Part shown: positions 17,346 through 25,630 of the stretch, piece by piece
Layout of the letters: each line of letters opens with the position of its first letter
Position numbering within the stretch: the stretch's first letter is position 1
Assembly: GCA_945900455.1 (NCBI GenBank)
Contig: CAMDJH010000020.1
Location: 1 to 39,890, forward strand
Reading direction: 5' to 3'
Origin: Akkermansia muciniphila
GTDB taxonomy: Bacteria > Verrucomicrobiota > Verrucomicrobiia > Limisphaerales > UBA9464
DNA: 39,890 bases
Translations under genes and position numbers: made by a program
Notes under the pieces: generated by a model
What the model was told of the DNA's origin: nothing
The model's database searches: none
What the model saw: only the letters and a program-made list of their open reading frames with translations

Positions 17346-17399
17346 CGGGAACAAATCGTTATGTCCAACAGCATATCCGAGTGAGATAAATCGATCCTC

Positions 17400-17786
17400 A
17401 TGAACGAAAATCAACTTTCCAAGATCGTGCTCGATACAGCTTTCAAGGTGCATACAAACATCGGCCCAGGCTTGCTTGAGTCTGTTTATGAAATCATCCT
17501 TGCACACGAACTAGCTAAGCAGGGGCTAAATGTCGATCGACAAAAGCCCATTTCGATAAGGTACGACGATCTGATCATCCCTGATGCGTTTCGGGCCGAT
17601 TTGCTTGTGGAGGACAAGCTGATCATTGAACTCAAATCCCTGGAAAAACTCGCACCGGTTCACTCGAAACAGGTCCTTACCCAATTACGTTTGAGCGGGC
17701 GACTTCTCGGGTTACTCATTAACTTTGGCGAAATGCGGCTCAAGGACGGAATCGAAAGAATCGTCAATGGCGAATTGGCGCCATAG
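17400..17786 (+). CDS. GxxExxY family protein (PD-(D/E)XK nuclease-like fold)
   Basis: The product is 128 aa. The family signature is GLLESVY (Gly24, Glu27, Tyr30), preceded by IVLDTAFKVHTNIGPG. A PD-(D/E)XK-like core follows: Asp67 in FRADLLV and Glu77-x-Lys79 in LIIELKS. The end (LTQLRLSGRLLGLLINFG) is typical. The family is placed in the PD-(D/E)XK nuclease superfamily, but no member has a well-established function that I can name. Codon use is less GC-rich than the neighbouring nuo genes. The gene is bracketed by two copies of a compound repeat in direct orientation, which suggests that gene and repeats spread as one unit. Confidence 0.9.
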   Translation: MNENQLSKIVLDTAFKVHTNIGPGLLESVYEIILAHELAKQGLNVDRQKPISIRYDDLIIPDAFRADLLVEDKLIIELKSLEKLAPVHSKQVLTQLRLSGRLLGLLINFGEMRLKDGIERIVNGELAP

Positions 17787-17804
17787 ATTTCCTTCAGACG
17801 CAGC

Positions 17805-18045
17805 AGCCCCGGCGGCGGAATTACCCTCCCTCCTTTGTGGCCTTCGTGACCTTTGTGTGAGGTTAGGTCCCTGGAATTTCCGAAGAATGCCGCACACAAA
17901 GGTCACAACGACCACGAAGAATGGGGAGTGGGGAACCGAGGTAGAACCGTCCCCCCGCCGGAATTTCCCTTCTTACTTTGTGACCTTTGTGGCCTTTGTG
18001 TGAGATTTTCCCTGTGGAATTTCTGGAGATAGCCGCACACAAAGG
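17805..18045. repeat. Right compound intergenic repeat (R3-spacer-R4)
   Basis: R3 (17850-17910) and R4 (17993-about 18045) repeat the 61-bp unit seen at 17150 and 17285, in the same orientation, with a similar 82-bp spacer (ggggagtggggaaccgagg, tagaaccgtcc). The preceding ggcggcggaattaccctcc (about 17812-17830) also matches the left-hand spacer. R3 has longer hairpin arms, GTGACCTTTGTGTG against CACACAAAGGTCAC. R4 is cut short at its 3' end. The stretch 17787-18061 holds nothing else recognisable. Confidence 0.85.
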
Positions 18046-18061
18046 GAAGTTCACGATTCGC

Positions 18062-18079
18062 TTGTGAAAAAAATCACAA
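18062..18079. promoter_or_regulatory. CRP/FNR-family-like operator upstream of nuoB
   Basis: TTGTGA-AAAAAA-TCACAA is a perfect 18-bp palindrome containing TGTGA-N6-TCACA, the consensus core of CRP-type sites. It lies 86 bp before the nuoB ATG (18166), within the only sizeable gap ahead of the nuo operon. This is a sequence match only. FNR-type regulators prefer TTGAT-N4-ATCAA, so a CRP-like regulator fits better. Confidence 0.5.
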
Positions 18080-18165
18080 ATGCGGCTTGCCCCCCCGAAA
18101 CCCCAGCCATAGCGTTCTCAAGATTACGGGGTTTTGCCTCGTAGCGCGTGTATTCGAGACTGTTT

Positions 18166-18744
18166 ATGGAAGCCACTGTCACCGAACCAGCCCGAGCTTT
18201 GCCGGTCACCACCGACTATGGCTACAACTCGAAAATCGAGGGTGAGATCGTGGTGACGCGGCTGGATGCGGCTTTGAATTGGTTTCGCAAGAATTCGCTG
18301 TGGCCGATGCCCATGGGGCTGGCGTGCTGTGCCATTGAACTCATGGCCGCTGGCGCGAGTCGGTTTGATATTTCACGCTTTGGTTCCGAGGTGATGCGTT
18401 TTTCCCCCCGCCAATCGGATGTCATGATTGTTGCGGGGACGGTGACCTACAAGATGGCGCTCGCGGTCCGTCGAATATATGAGCAAATGGCTGAACCTAA
18501 ATGGGTTATAGCAATGGGTGCCTGTGCATCGACCGGTGGGATGTATCGGAGTTATTCGGTGCTTCAGGGCGTGGACCAGATTCTGCCGGTCGACGTCTAT
18601 GTTGCGGGCTGTCCACCCCGGCCGGAAGCCCTGTTGGATGCTTTAATTAAGTTGCAGAACAAGGTGGCGCGGGAGCCGATTCTCGCCGATTTGAAGCGGG
18701 ATTCGCTTCCCGAAAAATTGGGATCGCTCGATTTGAAACTTTGA
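18166..18744 (+). CDS. nuoB: NADH-quinone oxidoreductase subunit B
   Basis: NuoB carries the terminal Fe-S cluster N2 of complex I, which passes electrons to quinone. From the ATG at 18166 it has 192 aa; a GTG at 18148 would add six residues. The four cluster ligands are visible: Cys54-Cys55 (LACCAIE), Cys120 (GACAS) and Cys149 (GCPPRPE). Length is normal. It is the first complex I gene here; nuoA, normally immediately upstream, is missing from the window. No Shine-Dalgarno sequence is evident. Confidence 0.95.
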   Translation: MEATVTEPARALPVTTDYGYNSKIEGEIVVTRLDAALNWFRKNSLWPMPMGLACCAIELMAAGASRFDISRFGSEVMRFSPRQSDVMIVAGTVTYKMALAVRRIYEQMAEPKWVIAMGACASTGGMYRSYSVLQGVDQILPVDVYVAGCPPRPEALLDALIKLQNKVAREPILADLKRDSLPEKLGSLDLKL

Positions 18745-18787
18745 TTTGCCGGACAGCACCTCTCGTTGAATTGCTGGAAATACCCCT

Positions 18788-19369
18788 GTGCCAACCGCCC
18801 TCGAATTTGCTCAACAGTTGCGGGAGAAGTTCGGGGAACTTGTGTCGCCGTCCGTCGAGTTTCGCGGCGAGGTTTCCGTGACGATTTCCGATCCCCAGCG
18901 CATTGCTGAGGTGTGTCGCCATGCGAAGTTTGCGCTGGGTTTTGATTACCTGACGGATCTGACGGGAGTGGACAACTACGGTGAGGATCCGCGATGGCAG
19001 ATTGTCTACGAGTTGTACGGACTCGCCCACGGGTGCCATCTGCGGATTTCGACGTGCGTCAGTGAGGCGGTTTCGGAGTTGCCGACGGTCAGCGGGGTAT
19101 GGCGGGCGGCGGACTGGCATGAGCGGGAGGTGTACGACATGTTAGGAATTCGATTTGCGGGTCATCCGGATCTTCGCCGGATCCTGATGTGGGAGGGGTA
19201 TCCTTATTTTCCATTGCGGAAGGACTTTCCGTTGGGAGGGAAACCGAGCGACGTTCCGGAGGTGGCCTTTACCCGCAGAGCATCGCTGGAGGGCGGACCC
19301 TTTGTCACCGCGCCGGGCGTGCGCGAGGCCGTCAACCGGGAACCGCGGGTCCGGACGCCCGAGGAATAA
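18788..19369 (+). CDS. nuoC: NADH-quinone oxidoreductase subunit C
   Basis: This is the 30-kDa peripheral-arm subunit of complex I, 193 aa, and it holds no cofactor. The signature runs from DWHEREVYDMLGIRF (109-123) through GHPDLRRILMWEG to PLRKDFPLGG (142-151). It starts with GTG at 18788, 43 bp after nuoB; no ATG fits the family N-terminus. It is separate from nuoD, unlike the fused NuoCD of enterobacteria. Confidence 0.93.
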   Translation: MPTALEFAQQLREKFGELVSPSVEFRGEVSVTISDPQRIAEVCRHAKFALGFDYLTDLTGVDNYGEDPRWQIVYELYGLAHGCHLRISTCVSEAVSELPTVSGVWRAADWHEREVYDMLGIRFAGHPDLRRILMWEGYPYFPLRKDFPLGGKPSDVPEVAFTRRASLEGGPFVTAPGVREAVNREPRVRTPEE

Positions 19370-19375
19370 ACTGCC

Positions 19376-20656
19376 ATGGCGACCCAGACCCTTGAATTTA
19401 AAGAACCGGCGGCCCGTGCGTCGGTGTTATCGGCTGCGGCCGACGAAGAGTTGCGGGAGGTTCACGGCGAGAAAATGGTGCTCAATATCGGGCCCTCGCA
19501 CCCCTCCACGCACGGCGTGTTGCGGGTGTTGATCGAATTGGACGGTGAGACCATCACGAAGGCGATGCCGGAGGTGGGGTATCTCCACCGGGGCGATGAA
19601 AAGATCGCCGAAAACATGACCTACACCCAGTTCATTCCGTATACGGACCGGCTGGATTACTTGGCGCCGCTGGCCAATAACGTCGCGTACGCTCTGGCGG
19701 TGGAAAAGTTGCTGGGCATTGACGGTAAACTGCCGCCTCGTTGCCAGTATATCCGGATGATCTGCTGTGAGATGGCCCGGATATCCGCTCACCTGCTGGG
19801 GCTCGGAGCCTTTGCGATGGACGTTGGCGCGATGACGGTCTTCCTGCATACATTTACCGAGCGGGAGAAGATTTATAACCTGTGTGAATCACTTACCGGC
19901 GCGCGTTTTACGACCAGTTATACCCGAATCGGAGGCCTCTCCCGGGACTTGCCGCCGGGCTGGATTGATCAACTGAAAAAATTCCTTTCCGAAGTGATCG
20001 TCAATCTCGACGAAACCGAGACGTTGCTGACCCGGAACCGAATTTTTGTCGACCGAACGCGGGATGTGGGGATCATATCGCGTACGCTCGCGATCGATTA
20101 CGCGATCAGCGGGCCGAATCTTCGGGCCAGTGGGGTCGATTACGACGTCCGGAAGGCGCAGCCGTATCTCTGTTATCGCGACCTGGAGTTTGATGTGCCG
20201 GTGGGTTCGGTGGGGGACTGCTATGACCGGTATCTTGTGCGGATGGAGGAGATGCGGCAGAGCGTCCGGATCCTGCATCAGTGCATTGCGAAGCTGCCGG
20301 GCGGTCCGGATAACCGGGGGGGCGAGCCGGTGAATGTGGCCGATGGCAAGACGGTGTTGCCGCCGAAGCAGAAAGTGATGACCCGCATGGAGGAGCTGAT
20401 CCATCAATTCATGCTGGTGACCCAGGGGGTGAACGCCCCGGCGGGAGAGATCTATTTTGGAGCCGAGAATCCGAAGGGTGAGCTGGGTTTCTATATCAAT
20501 AGCCGGGGGGGCGGAACGCCGCACCGGCTGAAGATCCGGGCCCCTTCCTTTGTGAATCTGGGAATTCTGCCGGCGATCCTACCGGGACACATGATGAGTG
20601 ACATGGTGGCCATCCTGGGATCGATCGATTTTGTCATGGGCGAGTGCGACCGATAG
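19376..20656 (+). CDS. nuoD: NADH-quinone oxidoreductase subunit D
   Basis: This is the 49-kDa subunit of the complex I peripheral arm, 426 aa, related to the large subunit of NiFe hydrogenases. Together with NuoB it forms the quinone site. GPSHPSTHGVLR at about 39 carries the conserved quinone-site histidine loop. EVGYLHRGDEKIAEN, YTDRLDYLAPLANN and the C-terminal MSDMVAILGSIDFVMGECDR are all family hallmarks. It starts 6 bp after nuoC with a GAGGAA Shine-Dalgarno inside the nuoC end. There is no C-domain fusion. Confidence 0.96.
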   Translation: MATQTLEFKEPAARASVLSAAADEELREVHGEKMVLNIGPSHPSTHGVLRVLIELDGETITKAMPEVGYLHRGDEKIAENMTYTQFIPYTDRLDYLAPLANNVAYALAVEKLLGIDGKLPPRCQYIRMICCEMARISAHLLGLGAFAMDVGAMTVFLHTFTEREKIYNLCESLTGARFTTSYTRIGGLSRDLPPGWIDQLKKFLSEVIVNLDETETLLTRNRIFVDRTRDVGIISRTLAIDYAISGPNLRASGVDYDVRKAQPYLCYRDLEFDVPVGSVGDCYDRYLVRMEEMRQSVRILHQCIAKLPGGPDNRGGEPVNVADGKTVLPPKQKVMTRMEELIHQFMLVTQGVNAPAGEIYFGAENPKGELGFYINSRGGGTPHRLKIRAPSFVNLGILPAILPGHMMSDMVAILGSIDFVMGECDR

Positions 20657-20686
20657 AGACGTGCGACCGATCAAGAAGAGTGCGCG

Positions 20687-21172
20687 ATGAGTTTTACCAT
20701 TCCTAAAAATCTGGAAGCCGAGCTCGACGAGCTGGTGACGCATTATCCGGTGAAACGGAGTGCCTCGCTGATGTTTTTGCACGCGCTCCAGGAGCACTTC
20801 GGATTCATTTCGAACGAGGCGGCCGAATGGACGGCGGGAAAGCTGGGATTGCAGCCGATTCACATTTACGAACTGGTCACGTTCTACCCGATGTTTCGGC
20901 AGAAACCGATCGGAAAAACCCAGGTGAAAGTGTGCCGGACATTGAGTTGCGCCCTGGCGGGTGCCGCGGAGATCCGGGAGCACTTCTGTCGCAAACTCGG
21001 GCTGGATTCGCATGCCCATGTGCCGCAGACGACGCCCGACGGCCGGTTTACGGTGGAATTTGTGGAGTGTCTGGCGGCCTGCGGATCGGCACCGGTGGTG
21101 CTGGTCAACGAATCCCTGCATGAACGAGTGGGGAAGGGGCAGGCGGACGAAATTCTCGCCCTGGGAAAATAG
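20687..21172 (+). CDS. nuoE: NADH-quinone oxidoreductase subunit E
   Basis: This is the 24-kDa thioredoxin-like subunit of complex I, 161 aa, with [2Fe-2S] cluster N1a. Ligands are Cys83 and Cys88 (CRTLSC), and Cys128 and Cys132 (CLAAC). HYPVKRSASLMFLHALQE and VTFYPMF are typical. Length is normal. It is followed by an antisense tRNA-Gln before nuoF, an unusual break in the operon. Confidence 0.95.
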   Translation: MSFTIPKNLEAELDELVTHYPVKRSASLMFLHALQEHFGFISNEAAEWTAGKLGLQPIHIYELVTFYPMFRQKPIGKTQVKVCRTLSCALAGAAEIREHFCRKLGLDSHAHVPQTTPDGRFTVEFVECLAACGSAPVVLVNESLHERVGKGQADEILALGK

Positions 21173-21211
21173 GGAGACACCGCACGTGAAACCAAATACT
21201 TCGGAAGAAAA

Positions 21212-21285
21212 TGGCTGCCCGACATGGATTCGAACCATGACAAACAGATTCAGAGTCTGTTGTGCTACCGTTACACCATCGGGCA
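21212..21285 (-). tRNA. tRNA-Gln (anticodon CUG)
   Basis: On the minus strand a complete 74-nt cloverleaf is readable. The acceptor TGCCCGA pairs with TCGGGCA, followed by discriminator G and encoded CCA. The D-arm contains AACGGTA, the anticodon stem is ACAGA/TCTGT with loop CTCTGAA (anticodon CTG), and the T-arm is CATGG-TTCGAAT-CCATG. It reads CAG (Gln). It lies in the 165-bp gap between nuoE and nuoF on the opposite strand, with its own promoter upstream. A T-rich stretch (TTTTCTT) follows the CCA directly and may help termination; no clear hairpin terminator is seen. Confidence 0.95.
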
Positions 21286-21301
21286 GTGCGGAGCGGGCGG
21301 A

Positions 21302-21329
21302 AAAATAGAGGGTTAATCGGTCGAGTCAA
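21302..21329 (-). promoter_or_regulatory. Promoter of tRNA-Gln
   Basis: Minus strand: TTGACT (21329-21324), a 16-bp spacer and TATTTT (21307-21302), giving a start near 21295 and a leader of about 10 nt before the tRNA 5' end at 21285. The -35 box is within 10 bp of the nuoF start codon, so polymerase here would face transcription coming from nuoE. Confidence 0.65.
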
Positions 21330-21337
21330 GCATTGCC

Positions 21338-22765
21338 ATGCCGCAGGAATTCAAACTGATTCTAAAGCACGCCGACGAGCCGGGCTACACGCCCGACATG
21401 GGGTGCTATCTGAAACACGGCGGATACGAGACCTTGAAAAAGGCCTTGCAGGCACCGGGACGCGACCTGCCGGACGGCAAAAAGCTTTCGCCGCAGGAAG
21501 CGTTGCGAGAGGACGTGAAGGCGTCCGGGCTCCGGGGGCGGGGCGGGGCGGGTTTCAGCGCCGGGTTGAAGTGGAGTTTTGTCGATCGCCGCAGCGGCAA
21601 GCCCATCTACCTGATCTGCAATGCGGATGAGTCCGAGCCGGGCACCTTCAAGGACCGCCAGATCCTTCACAAGGATCCTCATCAATTGATCGAAGGCATG
21701 GTGCTCTCCTGTTGGGCCAACGACGTTAAGCTCGCGTACATTTATATTCGGGGCGAATTCCCGGAAGGCGCGCGCCTATTGAATCGGGCGCTGGCCGAGG
21801 CCCGGGCGAAGGGATTCCTGGGAAAGAATATTCTTGGCACCGGGTACGACCTCGATATCTGGGTTCACCGCGGGGCGGGAGCCTACATCTGCGGTGAGGA
21901 AACTGGGTTGATCGAATCGTTGGAAGGCAAGCGGGCGTATCCCCGAATCAAGCCGCCGTATTTTCCGGCAATTCTCGGACTTTATCTCTGCCCGACAATT
22001 GTTAACAACGTTGAAACTCTGTGCCATGTGAAGCACATCGCCGCGATGGGACCGGCGGAGTTCGCGCGATTGGGGACCCCGAACAACACGGGTACGCGGA
22101 TTGTCAGCCTGAGTGGTGATGTGCAACGCCCCGGATATTTTGAAGTGGAAGTGGGGAAGGTGACGATTGGTGAGCTGATCTTTCACGAAAACTTTGGGCG
22201 CGGCCTGAGGCCCGGGCGCCAGCTCAAGGCGGTGATTCCAGGCGGTTCCTCCTCCAAAGTGCTCAAGGCGGGCGAGGTTTTTCAATTGAAACGAAAGGGA
22301 GCGGACGGACAGATGGCGCCGGTGGAAGTGCCGATGCTGGATTTGCCGTACGATTTTGATTCCCTGCAGTCGGCCGGCACGATGTCGGGATCCGGGGCGG
22401 TGATCGTCATGGACGATTCTCGGAGCATGGTGGATGCGTTGGCCAACTTGTCGGAGTTCTACGCTCACGAAAGTTGTGGTCAATGCACTCCGTGCCGCGA
22501 GGGGGCTCTCTGGATGGCCAAAGGGCTGCATCGCTTGACCCATGGGGATGGCCGGAAGGAAGATGCCGCCTATCTTGCCCACATTGCCCAGAACATTCAG
22601 GGCCGAACCATTTGTGCCTTCGGTGAAGCCGCGGCCTGGCCGGTACTGAGCTTTGTGAAGAAGTTCCGGGAGGAATTTGAGGCGCGGGGCGAAGCGGATG
22701 TCGCCGCCCGGGCGGCCGCCGGCTCCGTCCCGGACTCCAACCGCAAACCCAGCCCGCACGCGTAA
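21338..22765 (+). CDS. nuoF: NADH-quinone oxidoreductase subunit F
   Basis: This is the 51-kDa NADH-oxidising subunit, 475 aa, holding FMN and [4Fe-4S] cluster N3. RGRGGAGFSAGLKW (about 69-82) with NADESEPGTFKDR is the FMN/NADH site. GAGAYICGEETGLIESLEGK (about 180-199) continues it. ESCGQCTPCREG (about 377-388) supplies three cluster cysteines, with a fourth in RTICAFGEAAAWP. The tail is longer and more Ala/Arg/Pro-rich than usual. No Shine-Dalgarno sequence precedes the ATG; the tRNA promoter lies just upstream on the other strand. Confidence 0.96.
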   Translation: MPQEFKLILKHADEPGYTPDMGCYLKHGGYETLKKALQAPGRDLPDGKKLSPQEALREDVKASGLRGRGGAGFSAGLKWSFVDRRSGKPIYLICNADESEPGTFKDRQILHKDPHQLIEGMVLSCWANDVKLAYIYIRGEFPEGARLLNRALAEARAKGFLGKNILGTGYDLDIWVHRGAGAYICGEETGLIESLEGKRAYPRIKPPYFPAILGLYLCPTIVNNVETLCHVKHIAAMGPAEFARLGTPNNTGTRIVSLSGDVQRPGYFEVEVGKVTIGELIFHENFGRGLRPGRQLKAVIPGGSSSKVLKAGEVFQLKRKGADGQMAPVEVPMLDLPYDFDSLQSAGTMSGSGAVIVMDDSRSMVDALANLSEFYAHESCGQCTPCREGALWMAKGLHRLTHGDGRKEDAAYLAHIAQNIQGRTICAFGEAAAWPVLSFVKKFREEFEARGEADVAARAAAGSVPDSNRKPSPHA

Positions 22766-22781
22766 CCCTGCTTTCTCGACA

Positions 22782-24503
22782 ATGTCTGCACCCGCAACTG
22801 CTGCACCCGCAACGTCCCCGCCGCCTCTGCCCGCGGCGGAGACCGTGACCCTGAAGGTCAACGGCCGGACGGTGCAGGTGCCGAAGACAATGCCGGACTG
22901 GCAGGGGAAGCCTCAGCCCACCACGATGCTTCAAGCCGCGCGTCTGGGGGGAGTCGAGATTCCCCACTACTGTTACCACGACAAACTGCCCGTGGCGGGG
23001 AATTGTCGGATGTGTCTGGTGGAGTTTGGCACTCCCGCGCTGGATCCAGCGACGCGGAAGCCCGCCCTCAATGCGGATGGCACGCCCAAGATCGCCCGTT
23101 CCGTGCTGCCCTACGAACCGGGGACCCCCCGCGGTGCGATTGCCTGCGCAACCCCGATTTCACCGGGCATGGAGATTTACGCAGATTCGCCCGCAACCAA
23201 GCAGATGCGGGAAGCGGTGCTCGAGTCGCTACTGATCAATCACCCGCTGGACTGTCCCATCTGCGACCAAGCGGGTGAGTGCAAACTCCAGGAGTACTCG
23301 GTCGAGCATGGGCAGTCCGCCAGTGGATTCTTTGAGACCAAGGTGCATAAACCGAAGGCCGTGGATCTCGGGCCCCGGATTATGCTCGACGACGAGCGCT
23401 GCATCTTGTGCACGCGCTGCATTCGTTTCTCGAAAGACATAGCGGGGGATGATGCACTCGGGATCGTTAACCGCGGCAGTTACAATTCGATCGCGGCGTT
23501 CCCCGGCCGCCAGTTCGACAACAACTATTCCTTGAACACCGTCGACTTGTGTCCGGTGGGCGCCCTGACGTCGAAGGATTTCCGGTTCAAGATGCGCGTC
23601 TGGTTCCTGAAGGAGACGCGGAGCCTCTGCACAAGTTGTGGCACGGGATGTAATATCGTGATCGGATCCCGGGAGGAGACCCTTTATCGCCTCGAGCCAC
23701 GCGAAAATGAGGCCGTCAATTCGTCCTGGATGTGCGATTCCGGGCGTCTCAATTATAAGTGGATTGGCCGGGCGGACCGGTTGCGTGAGGTGCGAGTGCG
23801 AGGGGGACACTCAACCTGGAGCGCTGCGTTGCCGCAGATTCAGGCGATCTTGGCGAAGGCGCCGCAGGGTTCCGTGGCGATCCTGGCCGGGGCCCGCCAG
23901 ACGACCGAGGAACTCTATTTGCTGAAAAAGCTCGCGGATCGTTTTGGGGCGGTCACGGATTCCGTGCCTCGCACCGGGGCGGCGGATGGTTTTCTGGTGG
24001 CGGCGGACCGGAATTGCAATACCCAGGGAGCCCGGCTAACCGGGATCTGGTCGGGAACCATGGGGGCGCAGATTCCGCGCATCGCCGAGGGTATCCGGGC
24101 GGGCGGCGTCCGAACGCTCGTGGTATTTGGTGAGGACGTGACGCGTCATGGCATTGGGCCGGAGTTGCTGGCGAGCCTCGAGACGCTCGTGGTGAGTGAC
24201 CTTTTGCCGAGCGCGACGACGAGAGCGGCCCATTATCTGCTTCCGGGTTGTGCGGCGGCGGAGAAGCGTGGGACCTTCGTGAACGTGAAGGGGCGGTTGC
24301 AGAAATTCCTGAAAGCGGTGGAAGCTCCCGGGGATGCGCGGCCTGAAATGGAATTTCTTTGGGACCTCCTGGAGGGCGATGTCGCGCGGAGGGCTCCCGC
24401 GAACATCGAGGCAATTTTTAATCAAATGGTCCGGGAGGTGCCGGCCTTTGCCGGGCTTGAATGGGCTCGCGTCGGCGATACGGGCGTGACCGTGCCACTC
24501 TAA
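22782..24503 (+). CDS. nuoG: NADH-quinone oxidoreductase subunit G
   Basis: This is the 75-kDa electron-transfer subunit. The ATG at 22782 (573 aa) is chosen because an upstream start at 22677 would overlap nuoF by 89 bp and encode unrelated residues. An Ala/Pro-rich start of about 20 residues precedes the [2Fe-2S] domain (YCYHDK...GNCRMCLVEFG...CATP). Then come a His-Cys cluster site (HPLDCPICDQAGECKLQEYS), two CxxCxxC-type sites (CILCTRC...DLCPVGAL) and a molybdopterin-type Fe-S motif (CTSCGTGC...WMCDSGR). The molybdopterin-oxidoreductase-like part is short; E. coli NuoG is about 900 aa. Confidence 0.93.
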   Translation: MSAPATAAPATSPPPLPAAETVTLKVNGRTVQVPKTMPDWQGKPQPTTMLQAARLGGVEIPHYCYHDKLPVAGNCRMCLVEFGTPALDPATRKPALNADGTPKIARSVLPYEPGTPRGAIACATPISPGMEIYADSPATKQMREAVLESLLINHPLDCPICDQAGECKLQEYSVEHGQSASGFFETKVHKPKAVDLGPRIMLDDERCILCTRCIRFSKDIAGDDALGIVNRGSYNSIAAFPGRQFDNNYSLNTVDLCPVGALTSKDFRFKMRVWFLKETRSLCTSCGTGCNIVIGSREETLYRLEPRENEAVNSSWMCDSGRLNYKWIGRADRLREVRVRGGHSTWSAALPQIQAILAKAPQGSVAILAGARQTTEELYLLKKLADRFGAVTDSVPRTGAADGFLVAADRNCNTQGARLTGIWSGTMGAQIPRIAEGIRAGGVRTLVVFGEDVTRHGIGPELLASLETLVVSDLLPSATTRAAHYLLPGCAAAEKRGTFVNVKGRLQKFLKAVEAPGDARPEMEFLWDLLEGDVARRAPANIEAIFNQMVREVPAFAGLEWARVGDTGVTVPL

Positions 24504-24555
24504 AAACGATCCCATGCGTTTCCGGAACAAGAGACCGTCACTGATTTAATGCATC

Positions 24556-25629
24556 ATGTTTGAGTCCGTCCAATATTGGGATCCTGCTGCGCAGTTTGTC
24601 CTGTTCAGCGCACTGAAGATTCTTGTGGTCTTTGGAGCGACCCTGACGTTTGTGTCCCTGGCGGTGGTGGCGGAGCGGCGAGTATCCGCATGGATCCAGG
24701 ACCGGGTCGGGCCGAATCGCGTGGGCATCCCCTTCACGAACATCCGGTTCCTGGGGCTTGGCCAGATGCTGGCGGACGGTTTGAAGTTTCTTCTCAAGGA
24801 AGACTTTACCCCCAACTACGTTCGAACGGTTTATTTCTGGCTGGCTCCGGCGATCACCCTGATCCCGGCGTTTCTAACTCTGGCGGTGATTCCCTTCGGT
24901 TCAACGTTGGGAAATCCAAACAACCGGATGGTGATCGCCAACCTGAATGTGGGCATTCTATACACCTTCGGGATCGTCTCGCTTGGCGTCTACGGCATCG
25001 TGCTTGCTGGCTACGCGTCCAACTCGAAGTACCCGTTCCTGGGCGGGATCCGTTCGAGTGCGCAGATGATATCCTACGAGATTGCGATGGGGCTGAGTGT
25101 GATCCCGATTTTCCTCCTCGTCGGCAGCCTGAACCTGGGCGATGTCGTCGGGTACCAGAGTGGCGGGTTGCACACCTGGCTGGTGTGGAAGCAGCCGTTG
25201 GCGTTTTTCATCTTTCTGATTGCGGCGTTTGCCGAAACGAACCGGCTGCCGTTCGACATGCCGGAATCCGAGTCCGAGCTGATCGGAGGCTATCACACCG
25301 AGTACAGTTCGATGAAGTTTGCCCTCTTTTTTCTTGGGGAATACGCCAACATGATTGCGTCGTGCTCGATGATGGTGACCTTGTTTTTTGGAGGCTGGAC
25401 GCCTCCCTGGGGTGCCGAGGCGGCGACCACGCTGTGGGCCGGGTTGGGGCATGTGGCCTGCTTCCTCGCGAAGGTGATCAGCATGATGCTGCTCTTCATC
25501 TGGGTTCGATGGATGCTGCCGCGGTTTCGATACGATCAGCTGATGGACCTCGGGTGGCGGCGGTTCATCCCGATGGCCTTGTTTAATATTCTGGTTACGG
25601 CGTTCGTCGTGGCTCTTTGGCAAAGGTGA
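24556..25629 (+). CDS. nuoH: NADH-quinone oxidoreductase subunit H
   Basis: This is the membrane subunit (ND1-like), 357 aa, about eight transmembrane helices, which forms the quinone entry chamber. Typical motifs are ERRVSAWIQDRVGPNRVG, the loop LADGLKFLLKEDFTPN, AETNRLPFDMPESESELIGGYHTEYS with its conserved acidic residues, and the C-terminal FIWVRWMLPRFRYDQLMDLGW. Length is normal. It stops 1 bp before nuoI. Confidence 0.96.
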   Translation: MFESVQYWDPAAQFVLFSALKILVVFGATLTFVSLAVVAERRVSAWIQDRVGPNRVGIPFTNIRFLGLGQMLADGLKFLLKEDFTPNYVRTVYFWLAPAITLIPAFLTLAVIPFGSTLGNPNNRMVIANLNVGILYTFGIVSLGVYGIVLAGYASNSKYPFLGGIRSSAQMISYEIAMGLSVIPIFLLVGSLNLGDVVGYQSGGLHTWLVWKQPLAFFIFLIAAFAETNRLPFDMPESESELIGGYHTEYSSMKFALFFLGEYANMIASCSMMVTLFFGGWTPPWGAEAATTLWAGLGHVACFLAKVISMMLLFIWVRWMLPRFRYDQLMDLGWRRFIPMALFNILVTAFVVALWQR

Positions 25630-25630
25630 T

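Noticed and set aside
17150-18045. CRISPR-like repeat array
   Set aside because: Only four repeat units exist, their spacers are themselves similar, a gene lies in the middle, and no cas genes are present.
24016-24503. NuoG C-terminus as truncated by frameshift
   Set aside because: The frame is open to a normal stop and keeps molybdopterin-domain-like sequence (TTRAAHYLLPGCAAAEKRGTFVN). Short NuoG forms occur in bacteria, so no break needs to be assumed.
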